DNA of 64,000 nucleotides from Citrobacter youngae (GTDB lineage: Bacteria; Pseudomonadota; Gammaproteobacteria; Enterobacterales; Enterobacteriaceae): positions 124,001 to 188,000 of the forward strand of contig NZ_RPOI01000004.1 of NCBI RefSeq assembly GCF_003818115.1. Reading direction: 5' to 3'. Shown here in pieces: positions 30,649 through 39,950 of this stretch. The position numbers were made by a program, and so were the translations under genes. The first letter of the stretch is position 1, and each line of letters begins with the position of its first letter. The notes beneath the pieces are model-generated. The model saw only the letters and a list, made by a program, of their open reading frames with translations. It was not told the origin of the DNA and did not search any database.

Positions 30649-32148
30649 TTAGTCCTCTAACGTCGCATATTGCATGATTTTTTCTTGTGTGGCGTCATCA
30701 GAAGCTAACTCTCCGGTAATACGCCCATTACGCATAACTAAAATGCGATCGCACATACCCAGCACTTCCGGTAATTCAGAGGAAATCATGATAATTGATT
30801 TCCCTTTTGCCACCAGTCGATTCATTAATTCATAAATTTCAAGTTTGGCTCCCACATCAATACCGCGGGTGGGTTCATCAAAGATGAGAATGTCGGTGTC
30901 TTTGCATACCCATCTGGCAATAATAATTTTTTGCTGATTACCGCCACTTAAATTCAACGCAGCCTGTTCAAGATGCGGCGTCTTAATACGCAGTGCTTTC
31001 ACCTGCTCTTCGCTGGTTTGCTGACAACGTTTGCTGTCCACATTGCCATATCGGTTGGAATATTCGGGGTAATTTCCTAGCATAATATTGCGTTCAACGG
31101 ACAATCCTAATGCCAGGCCCTCTTTTTTTCTGTCCTCGGTTAAGTAGCTAATACCCTGCTGGATGGCATCAGGAATATCCTTGATTACCGTCTCTTTACC
31201 GTTCAACTTGATGGTTCCGCTGTCGATAGGATCGGCACCAAAGATAGCCCGTGCCAGCTCAGTACGCCCGGCCCCCATCAGCCCGGCAAAACCTAAGATT
31301 TCCCCCTGATGCAAGGTAAAATCGATATTGTTCAGTACGCCTTTGCGCGTCAGTCCACTGACTTCCAGCACCGGTTTACGCTGGGGTTGCGGCTCCCGAC
31401 GGGGATAGATATTGCCAAGGTCACGCCCAACCATCATGGCAATCAGGTCGCTGATTTTGACCGAATCATAATCCACGGTGGCAATAAACTGTCCATCACG
31501 CATGACGGTAGCGCGATCGGCTATCAGCGCCAGTTCCTCCAGTCGGTGCGAGATATAAACGATGCCCGTTCCCTGTTCTTTAAGTAAGCGTGTAACCCGG
31601 AATAAACTGTCAATTTCGGTTTCCGTCAACGCCGCCGTTGGTTCATCCATAATAAGAATCTTGGCATTCACCGATATCGCTTTCGCAATCTCAACCATTT
31701 GTTGCTGAGCAACAGTAAGATCGGCAACCAGCGTGTCTGGGGAGATATTCAGGTTTAATTTTTGCAAAATATCGATCGCAGCCTGCCGCTGTTGTTTCTC
31801 ATCCAGGCGCCAGCGATTATTTTTGCAAAACTCCCTGCCAATAAATATATTGTCTTCGACCGTCAGTTCAGGAAAAAGGTTAAACTCCTGATGAATAATG
31901 GTGATACCTACGCTTTGTGCGCTCAATGGGTTTGCAAACGAAACGGGTTGGTTCTCAAAAATAATATCCCCTTCATCAGGTTGATATACACCGGATAAAA
32001 TTTTCATCAGGGTAGACTTTCCCGCGCCATTCTCCCCCAACAGCGCATGAACCTCACCTTTGCGTAAAGTAAAATCCACATTACTCAACGCTAATACGCC
32101 GGGAAAACGTTTCGTAATATGACTCATCTGTAAAAATGTTTCAGACAT
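30649..32148 (-). CDS. sugar ABC transporter ATPase (RbsA-like, duplicated)
   Basis: ATP-hydrolysing subunit of a CUT2 importer with two fused ABC domains, 499 residues from the ATG ending at 32148. The first domain has Walker A LLGENGAGKSTLMKILSG near 37-54, a degenerate signature ADLTVAQQQMVEIAKA, and Walker B ILIMDEPTAALTE near 161-173. The second domain has GLMGAGRTELARAIFG in place of a standard Walker A, the signature LSGGNQQKIIIARW near 402-415, and Walker B ILIFDEPTRGIDVG. This asymmetry is normal for RbsA/MglA proteins. The chosen start follows AGGAAAGCAGCA; an ATG five codons upstream overlaps that site. It is the first gene of the leftward operon, divergent from fucI. Confidence 0.93.
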   Translation of the reverse strand: MSETFLQMSHITKRFPGVLALSNVDFTLRKGEVHALLGENGAGKSTLMKILSGVYQPDEGDIIFENQPVSFANPLSAQSVGITIIHQEFNLFPELTVEDNIFIGREFCKNNRWRLDEKQQRQAAIDILQKLNLNISPDTLVADLTVAQQQMVEIAKAISVNAKILIMDEPTAALTETEIDSLFRVTRLLKEQGTGIVYISHRLEELALIADRATVMRDGQFIATVDYDSVKISDLIAMMVGRDLGNIYPRREPQPQRKPVLEVSGLTRKGVLNNIDFTLHQGEILGFAGLMGAGRTELARAIFGADPIDSGTIKLNGKETVIKDIPDAIQQGISYLTEDRKKEGLALGLSVERNIMLGNYPEYSNRYGNVDSKRCQQTSEEQVKALRIKTPHLEQAALNLSGGNQQKIIIARWVCKDTDILIFDEPTRGIDVGAKLEIYELMNRLVAKGKSIIMISSELPEVLGMCDRILVMRNGRITGELASDDATQEKIMQYATLED

Positions 32149-32272
32149 TGCTGCTTTCCTCAATATACAGAAACTGTAATCAGTGAATCAGGCGAAAAAC
32201 AGCGTTGCCAGGAAGCCATCGTCACCGTTAATGCGAATGTGTCTACAAGATCATATGCGTTTTATCAACGAT

Positions 32273-32288
32273 GCTAACTCGAGTTAGC
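32273..32288. promoter_or_regulatory. palindromic operator, copy 1
   Basis: GCTAACTCGAGTTAGC is a perfect 16-bp palindrome with the central CG step typical of LacI-family operators. It lies 125 bp before the ABC ATPase start. The identical sequence recurs 239 bp away next to fucI. The LacI-type protein encoded at 25939-26937 is the natural candidate to bind it; that pairing is inferred. Confidence 0.82.
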
Positions 32289-32451
32289 GATTGCCTTTTA
32301 AAGCTATTTTAGCTGCCAAAAATAGCCAAATCATTTGGTTTAAAACTGTGACACTGAACAGACAATTTATTTTATCTTATTAATTTAAAAAGAATTTAAT
32401 GAAAAAAACTGTATTTGTTTATTTGACGCAGATCGAATTTTAACCACTTCT

Positions 32452-32467
32452 CGTGAGGCTTCTCACA
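32452..32467. promoter_or_regulatory. probable CRP site upstream of fucI
   Basis: CGTGA-GGCTTC-TCACA matches 9 of 10 core positions of the CRP consensus. It is centred near 32459 between the two palindromic operators and 153 bp before the fucI ATG. A TAATAC at 32502-32507 could be the -10 box of the fucI promoter. E. coli fucPIK expression needs CRP, which fits. Confidence 0.68.
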
Positions 32468-32511
32468 GTTCCATAACAAAAAAGTTGTGCAAAAAACTCT
32501 CTAATACCTAA

Positions 32512-32527
32512 GCTAACTCGAGTTAGC
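32512..32527. promoter_or_regulatory. palindromic operator, copy 2
   Basis: Second exact copy of GCTAACTCGAGTTAGC, 85 bp before the fucI start and just after a possible -10 box. The centres of the two copies are 239 bp apart, close to 23 helical turns, which would permit looping by a tetrameric or paired dimeric LacI-type repressor. This copy would block the rightward fucI promoter. Confidence 0.82.
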
Positions 32528-32612
32528 AAAAATGGGTAATTCAGCCAACTGCGACAGTGGTGTCCGACATCCGCTTTTGCAGCACGGCATAAAGTGAGAT
32601 GAGGAACCTCGA

Positions 32613-34388
32613 ATGAAAAAAAATAGTTTACCGAAAATCGGTATTCGTCCGGTGATTGATGGGCGTCGTATGGGTGTACGCGAGTCGCTCGAAGAACAAA
32701 CCATGAACATGGCAAAAGCCACTGCCGCACTGATTTCCGAGAAACTTCGTCATGCCTGCGGGGCACAGATCGAGTGCGTTATCGCAGACACCTGTATTGC
32801 CGGATTGGCTGAATCTGCCGCCTGTGAAGAAAAATTTAGTAGCCTGAACGTCGGCGTGACAATTACCGTCACGCCGTGTTGGTGCTACGGCAGCGAAACT
32901 ATCGATATGGACCCTATGCGCCCGAAAGCCATCTGGGGTTTCAACGGGACGGAGCGTCCAGGTGCCGTGTATCTGGCTGCAGCACTGGCTGCACATAATC
33001 AAAAAGGGCTTCCCGCCTTCTCTATTTACGGTCATGACGTGCAGGATGCAGGTGATACCACTATCCCTGCCGATGTTGAAGAAAAACTGCTGCGTTTCAC
33101 TCGGGCAGGTTTAGCCGTTGCCAGCATGAAAGGTAAAAGCTATCTGTCCGTCGGCGGCGTTTCAATGGGAATTGCAGGCTCTATTGTCGACCATAACTTC
33201 TTTGAATCCTGGCTGGGAATGAAGGTTCAACCTGTTGATATGACCGAATTGCGTCGTCGCATTGACCAGAAGATCTATGACGAAGCGGAGCTGGAAATTG
33301 CCCTGGCATGGGCGGATAAACATTTCCGTTATGGCGAGGATCAGAACGCACAACAGTATAAGCGAAATGAAGAACAGAGCCGTGCAGTGCTGAAAGAGAG
33401 CCTGCTGATGGCCATGTGCATTCGCGACATGATGCAGGGTAACCAGAAACTGGCAGAGAAAGGCCGGGTTGAAGAGTCGATGGGGTACAACGCGATTGCC
33501 GCCGGTTTCCAGGGCCAGCGCCACTGGACGGATCAATATCCAAACGGCGACACCGCCGAAGCGTTGCTCAACAGCTCATTTGACTGGAATGGCGTGCGCG
33601 AACCGTATGTCGTCGCCACCGAGAACGACAGCCTGAACGGTGTCGCAATGTTGTTTGGCCACCAGCTCACCGGCACGGCACAGGTCTTTGCCGATGTGCG
33701 TACCTACTGGTCGCCAGAGGCGGTAGAACGCGTCACGGGTAAACCGCTGACCGGCCTTGCTGAGCACGGCATTATTCACCTGATTAACTCCGGTTCAGCA
33801 GCGCTGGACGGCTCCTGCAAACAGCGCGACGGCGAAGGGAAACCAACCATGAAGCCGCACTGGGAAATCTCGCAGAAAGAAGCGGATGATTGCCTGGCGG
33901 CAACCGAATGGTGCCCGGCTATTCACGAATACTTCCGCGGGGGCGGCTACTCTTCTCGCTTCCTGACCGAGGGCGGCGTGCCATTCACCATGACCCGCAT
34001 CAACATCATCAAAGGCCTGGGACCGGTGCTGCAAATCGCCGAAGGCTGGAGCGTGGAATTGCCGAAAGACATGCATGACCAGCTTGATGCGCGCACCAAC
34101 TCCACCTGGCCGACCACCTGGTTTGCTCCACGCTTAACCGGTAAAGGCCCGTTCAGCGATGTCTATTCCGTGATGGCTAACTGGGGCGCAAACCACGGTG
34201 TGCTGACGATTGGTCACGTCGGCGCAGACTTTATTACGCTCGCCGCCATGCTGCGTATTCCGGTGTGTATGCACAACGTGGAAGAAGAGAAAATTTACCG
34301 CCCTTCCGCATGGGCAGCCCACGGTATGGACAGCGAAGGCCAGGATTACCGCGCCTGCCAGAACTATGGCCCGCTGTATAAGCGTTAA
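32613..34388 (+). CDS. fucI: L-fucose isomerase
   Basis: Mn-dependent isomerase for L-fucose to L-fuculose; the E. coli enzyme also converts D-arabinose to D-ribulose. 591 residues as in E. coli. The start is [21 protein letters not shown], with [20 protein letters not shown] near 137-156 and the metal-binding Glu in [18 protein letters not shown] (near 337); the Asp and His ligands expected further on are in DVRTYWSPE and [21 protein letters not shown]. It heads fucI-K-U-R. The usual upstream fucP is absent, and 464 bp of control sequence separate it from the divergent ABC genes. Confidence 0.97.
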   Translation: MKKNSLPKIGIRPVIDGRRMGVRESLEEQTMNMAKATAALISEKLRHACGAQIECVIADTCIAGLAESAACEEKFSSLNVGVTITVTPCWCYGSETIDMDPMRPKAIWGFNGTERPGAVYLAAALAAHNQKGLPAFSIYGHDVQDAGDTTIPADVEEKLLRFTRAGLAVASMKGKSYLSVGGVSMGIAGSIVDHNFFESWLGMKVQPVDMTELRRRIDQKIYDEAELEIALAWADKHFRYGEDQNAQQYKRNEEQSRAVLKESLLMAMCIRDMMQGNQKLAEKGRVEESMGYNAIAAGFQGQRHWTDQYPNGDTAEALLNSSFDWNGVREPYVVATENDSLNGVAMLFGHQLTGTAQVFADVRTYWSPEAVERVTGKPLTGLAEHGIIHLINSGSAALDGSCKQRDGEGKPTMKPHWEISQKEADDCLAATEWCPAIHEYFRGGGYSSRFLTEGGVPFTMTRINIIKGLGPVLQIAEGWSVELPKDMHDQLDARTNSTWPTTWFAPRLTGKGPFSDVYSVMANWGANHGVLTIGHVGADFITLAAMLRIPVCMHNVEEEKIYRPSAWAAHGMDSEGQDYRACQNYGPLYKR

Positions 34389-34393
34389 ACATC

Positions 34394-34490
34394 GAGCGAT
34401 TGCCTGATGGCGACGCTTACACGTCTTATCAGGCCTACGAAGTGGAAGGTTTTGTAGGCCGGATAAGCGCAGCGCCATCCGGCTACGTTT
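34394..34490. repeat. REP/BIME between fucI and fucK
   Basis: GATTGCCTGATGGCGACGC...TATCAGGCCTACGA and TTTTGTAGGCCGGATAAGCG...GCCATCCGGCTAC form a head-to-head REP pair within the fucIKUR transcript. It may stabilise the fucI segment of the message or reduce flow into fucK. Confidence 0.85.
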
Positions 34491-34501
34491 GGGGAGCAAT
34501 T

Positions 34502-35920
34502 ATGAAACAAGACGTTATCCTGGTCCTCGACTGTGGCGCGACCAACGTGCGGGCTATCGCCGTTGACCCTCAGGGAAAAATCGTTGCCCGCGCCTCAACC
34601 CCCAATTCCAGTGATATCGCCACAGAAAATAGTAGCTGGCATCAGTGGTCGCTGGAGGCCATTCTGCAACGTTTTGCCGACTGCTGTCAGCGGCTCTCTG
34701 CGCAACTGACCGCCTGCGAGGTTCGCGGGATCGCAGTCACCACCTTTGGCGTAGACGGCGCGCTGGTTGATAAAAACGGCAAGCAACTGTATCCGGTGAT
34801 CAGCTGGAAATGCCCACGTACCACGGCGGTCATGGAGAATATCCACCGCTACATGTCACCGCAGCAGCTGCAGGAAATTTCCGGCGTCGGCGCGTTCAGC
34901 TTCAACACGCTGTACAAGCTGGTATGGCTTAAAGAGAATCACCCACAATTGCTGGAACAGGCACACGCCTGGCTATTTATTTCATCACTGCTCAACCATC
35001 GCCTCACCGGCGAGTTCACCACCGATATTACCATGGCGGGCACCAGCCAGATGCTAAACATCCAGCAGCGCGATTTCAGTGATGACATTTTGCAGGCAAC
35101 CGGCATACCGCGCCGACTGTTTCCACGTCTGGTGGAAGCGGGCGAACAGATTGGGGTACTGCAACACGAGGCCGCCAGCCTGCTCGGTCTTCCCGCTGGT
35201 ATTCCGGTCATCTCTGCCGGACACGACACGCAGTTTGCGCTATTTGGCGCGGGAGCTCAGCCAGACGAACCGGTGCTCTCTTCCGGCACATGGGAAATTC
35301 TGATGGTGCGCAGTGCGCAGGTGGACACCGCCCAGCTTAGCCATTATGCGGGTTCCACCTGTGAACTGGATAGCCAGCCAGGACTCAATAACCCCGGCAT
35401 GCAGTGGCTGGCTTCCGGCGTCCTCGAATGGGTACGTAAGCTGTTATGGACTACCGATACGCCCTGGCAAACGCTAATCGATGAAGCGCAGGCCGTTCCG
35501 GCAGGGGCTGATGGGGTAAAAATGCAGTGCGATCTGCTCACCGGCGCGAACGCGGGCTGGCAAGGCGTGACGCTCAATACCACCCGCGGGCATTTTTATC
35601 GCGCCGCGCTGGAAGGGCTGACAGAACAACTGCAGCGAAATCTGCACTCGCTGGAAAAAATCGGTCACTTCCAGGCGACCGAGCTGCTTTTGGTTGGCGG
35701 GGGAAGCCGCAACGCATTGTGGAATCAGATCAAAGCGAACGTGCTCAAAATCCCGGTCAAAGTGCTGGATGATGCCGAAACCACCGTGGCGGGCGCCGCG
35801 ATGTTTGCCTGGTCAGGTATTAGGGAATTTACCTCACCGGAACAGGCCCGTGCACAGGTGCGGTATCAGTACCGTTACTTTTATCCGCAAACCGAATCCG
35901 AACTGACAGGAGTCGAGTAA
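34502..35920 (+). CDS. fucK: L-fuculokinase
   Basis: FGGY kinase that phosphorylates L-fuculose (and D-ribulose) at O-1. 472 residues from the ATG at 34502, five bases after GGGGAG. The phosphate loop is [21 protein letters not shown] near 5-25, with [15 protein letters not shown] near 80-94, [14 protein letters not shown] near 238-251 and the ATP motif [19 protein letters not shown] near 398-416. The frame stays open 34 codons upstream, but that sequence is REP. It is distinct in sequence from the second FGGY kinase at 27004-28584, so the locus has two kinases. Confidence 0.96.
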   Translation: MKQDVILVLDCGATNVRAIAVDPQGKIVARASTPNSSDIATENSSWHQWSLEAILQRFADCCQRLSAQLTACEVRGIAVTTFGVDGALVDKNGKQLYPVISWKCPRTTAVMENIHRYMSPQQLQEISGVGAFSFNTLYKLVWLKENHPQLLEQAHAWLFISSLLNHRLTGEFTTDITMAGTSQMLNIQQRDFSDDILQATGIPRRLFPRLVEAGEQIGVLQHEAASLLGLPAGIPVISAGHDTQFALFGAGAQPDEPVLSSGTWEILMVRSAQVDTAQLSHYAGSTCELDSQPGLNNPGMQWLASGVLEWVRKLLWTTDTPWQTLIDEAQAVPAGADGVKMQCDLLTGANAGWQGVTLNTTRGHFYRAALEGLTEQLQRNLHSLEKIGHFQATELLLVGGGSRNALWNQIKANVLKIPVKVLDDAETTVAGAAMFAWSGIREFTSPEQARAQVRYQYRYFYPQTESELTGVE

Positions 35921-35921
35921 C

Positions 35922-36344
35922 ATGCTCAAAACGATATCTCCCTTAATTTCGCCCGACCTGCTGAAGGTGCTGGCGGAAATGGGTCACGGCGATGAGATTA
36001 TCTTTTCCGATGCCCACTTCCCGGCCCACAGCATGGGACCGCAGGTGATTCGCGCCGACGGCCTGCTGGTCAGCGACCTGCTGCAGGCGATTATTCCACT
36101 GTTTGAACTGGACAGTTACGCCCCACCACTCGTGATGATGGCCGCCGTCGAAGGAGACTCGCTCGACCTCGACGTAGAAGCGCGATATCGGCAGGCACTG
36201 TCATTACAAACACCTTGCCCGGACATCACTCGCATTGACCGTTATGCATTTTATGAACGCGCACAAAAAGTATTCGCAATCGTTATTACAGGGGAGCGGG
36301 CAAAGTACGGAAATATCCTGTTAAAAAAAGGGGTAACGCCATAA
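35922..36344 (+). CDS. fucU: L-fucose mutarotase
   Basis: Interconverts alpha and beta anomers of L-fucose (RbsD/FucU family). 140 residues. The catalytic and binding motif [18 protein letters not shown] lies at 25-42 with the family His residues, and the C-terminal [20 protein letters not shown] matches E. coli. It begins one base after the fucK stop, so translation is coupled. Third gene of fucIKUR. Confidence 0.96.
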   Translation: MLKTISPLISPDLLKVLAEMGHGDEIIFSDAHFPAHSMGPQVIRADGLLVSDLLQAIIPLFELDSYAPPLVMMAAVEGDSLDLDVEARYRQALSLQTPCPDITRIDRYAFYERAQKVFAIVITGERAKYGNILLKKGVTP

Positions 36345-36402
36345 TCTCTTACCTGAATGCCCGACAGGTACGGGCATTCATCGCATGATGGGGTGAGAAA
36401 AC

Positions 36403-37131
36403 ATGAAAGCAGCGCGCCTGCAAGCAATCCTGGATCTGTTGAGCAACCATAAAAGTCTGACGACTGAAACCTTATCCTCACAGCTCAATGTCAGTAAAGA
36501 AACTATCCGTCGCGATCTTACGCAACTGCAGGCGCAGGGTAAGGTACTGCGTAATCACGGGCGCGCCAAAGTGATACATCGGGTAAACCAGGACTGCGGC
36601 GAGCCGTTTCATATCAGACTGAAAAGCCATTATTCCCACAAAGCAGATATCGCCAGAGACGCGTTAACGTGGATAGAGGAAGGTATGGTGATCGCGCTGG
36701 ATGCCAGTTCTACTTGCTGGTACCTGGCTCGCCTGTTGCCAGACATTAACATTCACGTATTTACGAATAGCCAACCGATTTGCCTCGAATTGGGTAAACG
36801 TGAAAATATTCAGTTGATCAGTTCCGGCGGTCGCCTTGAGCGTAAATACGGTTGCTACGTTAATCCATCGCTCATCTCACAGCTAAAGTCACTTGATATC
36901 GACCTGTTCATCTTTTCCTGCGAGGGGATCGACCGTGGCGGTACACTTTGGGATTCCAACGCTACCAACGCCGATTTTAAATCCATCCTGCTTAAGCGTG
37001 CGGCGCAGTCATTATTATTGATTGATAAGAGTAAATTTAATCGCTCGGGTGAGACGCAGATTGGGCATCTGGAAAATGTGACGCATATTATTTCAGATAC
37101 AGAAATGATTGAAACAACCCACGCCGGATGA
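36403..37131 (+). CDS. fucR: L-fucose operon activator (DeoR family)
   Basis: Transcription activator of the fuc genes in E. coli, with L-fuculose 1-phosphate as inducer. 242 residues. The N-terminal DeoR-type helix-turn-helix is RLQAILDLLSNHKSLTTETLSSQLNVSKETIRRDLTQL in residues 5-42 (given in one stretch only to locate it: key part VSKETIRRD at 30-38). The sugar-phosphate binding domain starts with GMVIALDASSTCWYLARLL near 95-113. The gene ends the fucIKUR operon. Its retention with a LacI-type regulator in the same locus means two specific regulators for one gene set. Confidence 0.95.
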   Translation: MKAARLQAILDLLSNHKSLTTETLSSQLNVSKETIRRDLTQLQAQGKVLRNHGRAKVIHRVNQDCGEPFHIRLKSHYSHKADIARDALTWIEEGMVIALDASSTCWYLARLLPDINIHVFTNSQPICLELGKRENIQLISSGGRLERKYGCYVNPSLISQLKSLDIDLFIFSCEGIDRGGTLWDSNATNADFKSILLKRAAQSLLLIDKSKFNRSGETQIGHLENVTHIISDTEMIETTHAG

Positions 37132-37156
37132 GGCGTTCACGCCGCCATCCGGCATA
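37122..37156. repeat. REP unit between fucR and rlmM
   Basis: CGCCGGATGAGGCGTTCACGCCGCCATCCGGCAT, a single REP palindrome, begins within the last codons of fucR (AGG of HAG-stop) and lies between convergent genes. Confidence 0.8.
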
Positions 37157-37162
37157 TAAGTA

Positions 37163-38263
37163 TTATCGTTCGTCGCGACGACCGCCGACGGCAGCCCACA
37201 GACGACGCACGTGCACGGTGACTTCTTCACGGTCGTGATAAAGCTGACGCGCCTGAATCTGGGCATTTACGCCATGTTCATCAAGCTGGGCCTGAATGTA
37301 AGCCAGGTTCTGTGATACCTCTTCGTAGCGTTTTTTCATCGGCAGCTTGAGGTTGAAAATCGTCTCACGACACCAGCCGTTGACCAGCCATTGTGCCATC
37401 AGCGCGGCAACCTTCGCTGGCTTCTCCACCATGTCGCACACCATCCATGAGATGTTGTTGCGATTCGGGCGATACTTAAATCCATCCTCCCGCAGCCAGG
37501 TGACCTGCCCGGTATCCATCAGGCTTTGCGCCATCGGACCATTATCCACCGAGTACACCCACATATTGCGTTTAACCAGCTGATAGGTCCATCCGCCCGG
37601 GCAGGCCCCTAAATCCACCGCATACATTCCATTGGCCAGACGCTCATCCCACTCATCGGCAGGGATAAACACGTGCAGCGCCTCTTCCAGCTTCAACGTT
37701 GAACGGCTCGGCGCATCCGCCGGGAATTTCAGACGCGGAATCCCCATGTAGAACGGGGAGTTATTGTCAGGCCAGGAATAGCCGGTATAGCAACAGCCTG
37801 GCGCAATAAAGAAGACGTGCACTACCGGACGTTTTGGCGTTTCATGTTTTGCCAGCACGCCCGCTTCACGCAGCGCGGCGCGCAGCGGTACGGTAAATTT
37901 GCGGCAAAACTTAACCAGCTCTTTGCTTTCATTCGTGTCGGCAACTTCGACACGCAAATCGCCGCCTTTCTCCACCACGCCCTGCAGCATACCGACGATC
38001 GGTGTGATGCGGTCTTCCGGCGGCAAATATTGCAGTAACTCGCCGACAACAAACATTTGGCGAGCAAAAATCAGCGAGCTAAACGGCAACTCTTTAACCA
38101 GCTTTTCCGCATCTTCCTGCTGATAGCATTCAAAGATGACATAACCCGCATTTTCTTTGACGCGGGCGAAACCAAAGATTTCGCGACGCCCTGCTTTATC
38201 CGTAATTTCTGCGGCGCACTCTTTTTCAAAACCCGGGCGACACAACAATACAACCTTATTCAT
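37163..38263 (-). CDS. rlmM: 23S rRNA 2'-O-ribose C2498 methyltransferase
   Basis: SAM-dependent methyltransferase for Cm2498 of 23S rRNA. 366 residues as in E. coli. An N-terminal THUMP domain (about 1-170) precedes a Rossmann domain with the SAM loop [20 protein letters not shown] near 214-233, followed by MVYSVDNG-like [10 protein letters not shown] and [17 protein letters not shown]. It overlaps the end of ygdD by eight bases on the same strand. Convergent with fucR across a REP. Confidence 0.96.
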   Translation of the reverse strand: MNKVVLLCRPGFEKECAAEITDKAGRREIFGFARVKENAGYVIFECYQQEDAEKLVKELPFSSLIFARQMFVVGELLQYLPPEDRITPIVGMLQGVVEKGGDLRVEVADTNESKELVKFCRKFTVPLRAALREAGVLAKHETPKRPVVHVFFIAPGCCYTGYSWPDNNSPFYMGIPRLKFPADAPSRSTLKLEEALHVFIPADEWDERLANGMYAVDLGACPGGWTYQLVKRNMWVYSVDNGPMAQSLMDTGQVTWLREDGFKYRPNRNNISWMVCDMVEKPAKVAALMAQWLVNGWCRETIFNLKLPMKKRYEEVSQNLAYIQAQLDEHGVNAQIQARQLYHDREEVTVHVRRLWAAVGGRRDER

Positions 38264-38651
38264 GGCTTACGCCCTTACGTTTCAATCGAATAGCGCCCAC
38301 TAACATCAGTGCCCAGCCTACAAGGAAGCTAAAACCACCGACAGGGGTAACAAACGCCCACAGGCGTAAATGAGAAAGCGCGAGGCAATACAGACTGCCG
38401 CTAAACAGCACAGTCCCTAACGCCAGAAACACGCTACTCCAGTAAAACCAAATGCTGATGCGTCGCTGCATGGCGACGGCCAGACCAAAAATAGCCAGCG
38501 TATGAAATGCCTGATACTCAAGGCCAGTCTGGATCCACCCCATTTCAACAACGCCGAGGGTTTTACTCAGAACATGTGCCCCAAAGGCTCCCAGAGCTAC
38601 AAAGATAAAGCCACTGACGGCGGCAAAAATCAGCATAAAACGGCTGGTCAT
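38256..38651 (-). CDS. ygdD: DUF423 inner-membrane protein YgdD
   Basis: Small membrane protein of 131 residues with four hydrophobic segments: near 7-28 ([18 protein letters not shown]), 43-60, 68-90 and 98-122 ([21 protein letters not shown]). Function unknown. The gene lies between gcvA (18 bp upstream) and rlmM (overlapping), all leftward, in the order conserved in E. coli. Confidence 0.93.
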   Translation of the reverse strand: MTSRFMLIFAAVSGFIFVALGAFGAHVLSKTLGVVEMGWIQTGLEYQAFHTLAIFGLAVAMQRRISIWFYWSSVFLALGTVLFSGSLYCLALSHLRLWAFVTPVGGFSFLVGWALMLVGAIRLKRKGVSHE

Positions 38652-38669
38652 GTTAATACCCTACGTAAA

Positions 38670-39587
38670 TTATTGTTCATAACGAAAGCGGAATTTTTCT
38701 TGTTCCGTAGCCGCTTTCGCCAGTATCCACTGACGGAAGGCGGCTATTTTACCCAGTTCTGCCTGACTGTCATGACAAACCAGATAAAATGCGTTTTTGC
38801 TGACCAGAACATCATTAAATGGACAAACCAGACGTCCGGCTTCAATTTCGGACTGCGCCATAACGTTATTGGCCAACGCAACGCCCTGTCCATGGATAGC
38901 GGCCTGTAGCACCATGGCGCTATGGCTGAAGATAGGTCCCTGCTGTACGTTGATATGATTCAGCCCAAGCTGGCGTGTATAAGCTTGCCAGTCACGCCGT
39001 GACGCATCGTGCAACAATGTGTGTTTAGCCAGATCGTCGGGCGTCTTCAACGGCTTATCACCGGTGAGTAATAGCGGCGAGCATACCGGCAATAAATATT
39101 CTGCGTACAATTTTTCAACGCGCAGACCCGGCCAGTTGCCGCGTCCGTAGAAAATCGCCACATCCACATCGTCAGCCAGTTTGTCTTCCTGACGGTCCAC
39201 CGCCTGGATCCTGACATCGATTCCCGGATAAGCTGAGTTAAAGCTAGAGAGTCTGGGCACCAGCCATTGGATCGCAAAACTGGGCAATAAACTGACCGTA
39301 AGCGCACCTTTTGCACTACGTGCCTGAAGTTTACGCGTCGCGTCGGTTAATTGCGAAAAAATCTCTTTGATGTCGAGGAAGTAGCTTTGGCCTTCTTCCG
39401 TCAACAGTAAAGATCGATTGCGTCGACGAAACAGCTTCAGCCCAAGGAAATCCTCGAGTGACTTGATTTGATGACTTACTGCGGCCTGCGTCACAAAAAG
39501 CTCTTCTGCTGCACGCGTAAAGCTCAAATGACGCGCTGCAGCATCAAAAACACGCAACGCATTTAAGGGTGGTAATCGTTTTGACAT
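38670..39587 (-). CDS. gcvA: glycine cleavage system regulator GcvA (LysR family)
   Basis: LysR-type regulator that activates gcvTHP when glycine is abundant, represses it otherwise, and activates the divergent gcvB sRNA. 305 residues. The N-terminal winged helix-turn-helix has LPPLNALRVFDAAARHLSFT and AAEELFVTQAAVSHQIKSLE in residues 5-45. The effector domain runs from about 90 to 300. The gcvB start is 128 bp from the gcvA start, so the intervening region should contain GcvA sites. Confidence 0.97.
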   Translation of the reverse strand: MSKRLPPLNALRVFDAAARHLSFTRAAEELFVTQAAVSHQIKSLEDFLGLKLFRRRNRSLLLTEEGQSYFLDIKEIFSQLTDATRKLQARSAKGALTVSLLPSFAIQWLVPRLSSFNSAYPGIDVRIQAVDRQEDKLADDVDVAIFYGRGNWPGLRVEKLYAEYLLPVCSPLLLTGDKPLKTPDDLAKHTLLHDASRRDWQAYTRQLGLNHINVQQGPIFSHSAMVLQAAIHGQGVALANNVMAQSEIEAGRLVCPFNDVLVSKNAFYLVCHDSQAELGKIAAFRQWILAKAATEQEKFRFRYEQ

Positions 39588-39715
39588 GACTTTTAGGCTT
39601 TGATGTTAAATGAATTTAACAATTAGCTAACAGGTTGTAACCTATTAGTTTTTTTTATCTGAGCCATTATAAATTGTCCGTTGAGGTTCTACCAGCAAAT
39701 ACCTATAGTGGCGGC

Positions 39716-39922
39716 ACTTCCTGAAGCCGGAACGAAAAGTTTTATCGGAATGCGTGTTCTGGTGGGCTTTTGGCTTACGGTTGTGATGTTGTGTTGTTGT
39801 GTTTGCAATTGGTCTGCGATTCAGACCATGGTAGCAAAGCTACCCTTTTTCACTTCCTGTACATTTACCCTGTCTGTCCATAGTGATTAATGTAGCACCG
39901 CCAAATTGCGGTGCTTTTTTTT
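39716..39922 (+). ncRNA. gcvB: GcvB small RNA
   Basis: Hfq-dependent sRNA that represses many amino-acid and peptide transporter mRNAs by pairing through a GU-rich single-stranded region (R1). The sequence starts ACTTCCTGAAGCCGG at 39716, contains the GU-rich stretch GTGATGTTGTGTTGTTGTG near 39782-39800, the second seed region around TACCCTGTCTGTCC, and ends with the intrinsic terminator GCACCGCCAAATTGCGGTGC plus eight T residues. Length about 207 nt, close to E. coli. Divergent from gcvA, as usual. Confidence 0.97.
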
Positions 39923-39950
39923 GTCCGACTCTTTGTCGATGGATGACCGG

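Noticed and set aside
32149..32612. Search for a fucP remnant between the ABC genes and fucI
   Set aside because: The stretch is AT-rich control DNA; no frame resembling a major-facilitator fucose symporter is visible in either direction.
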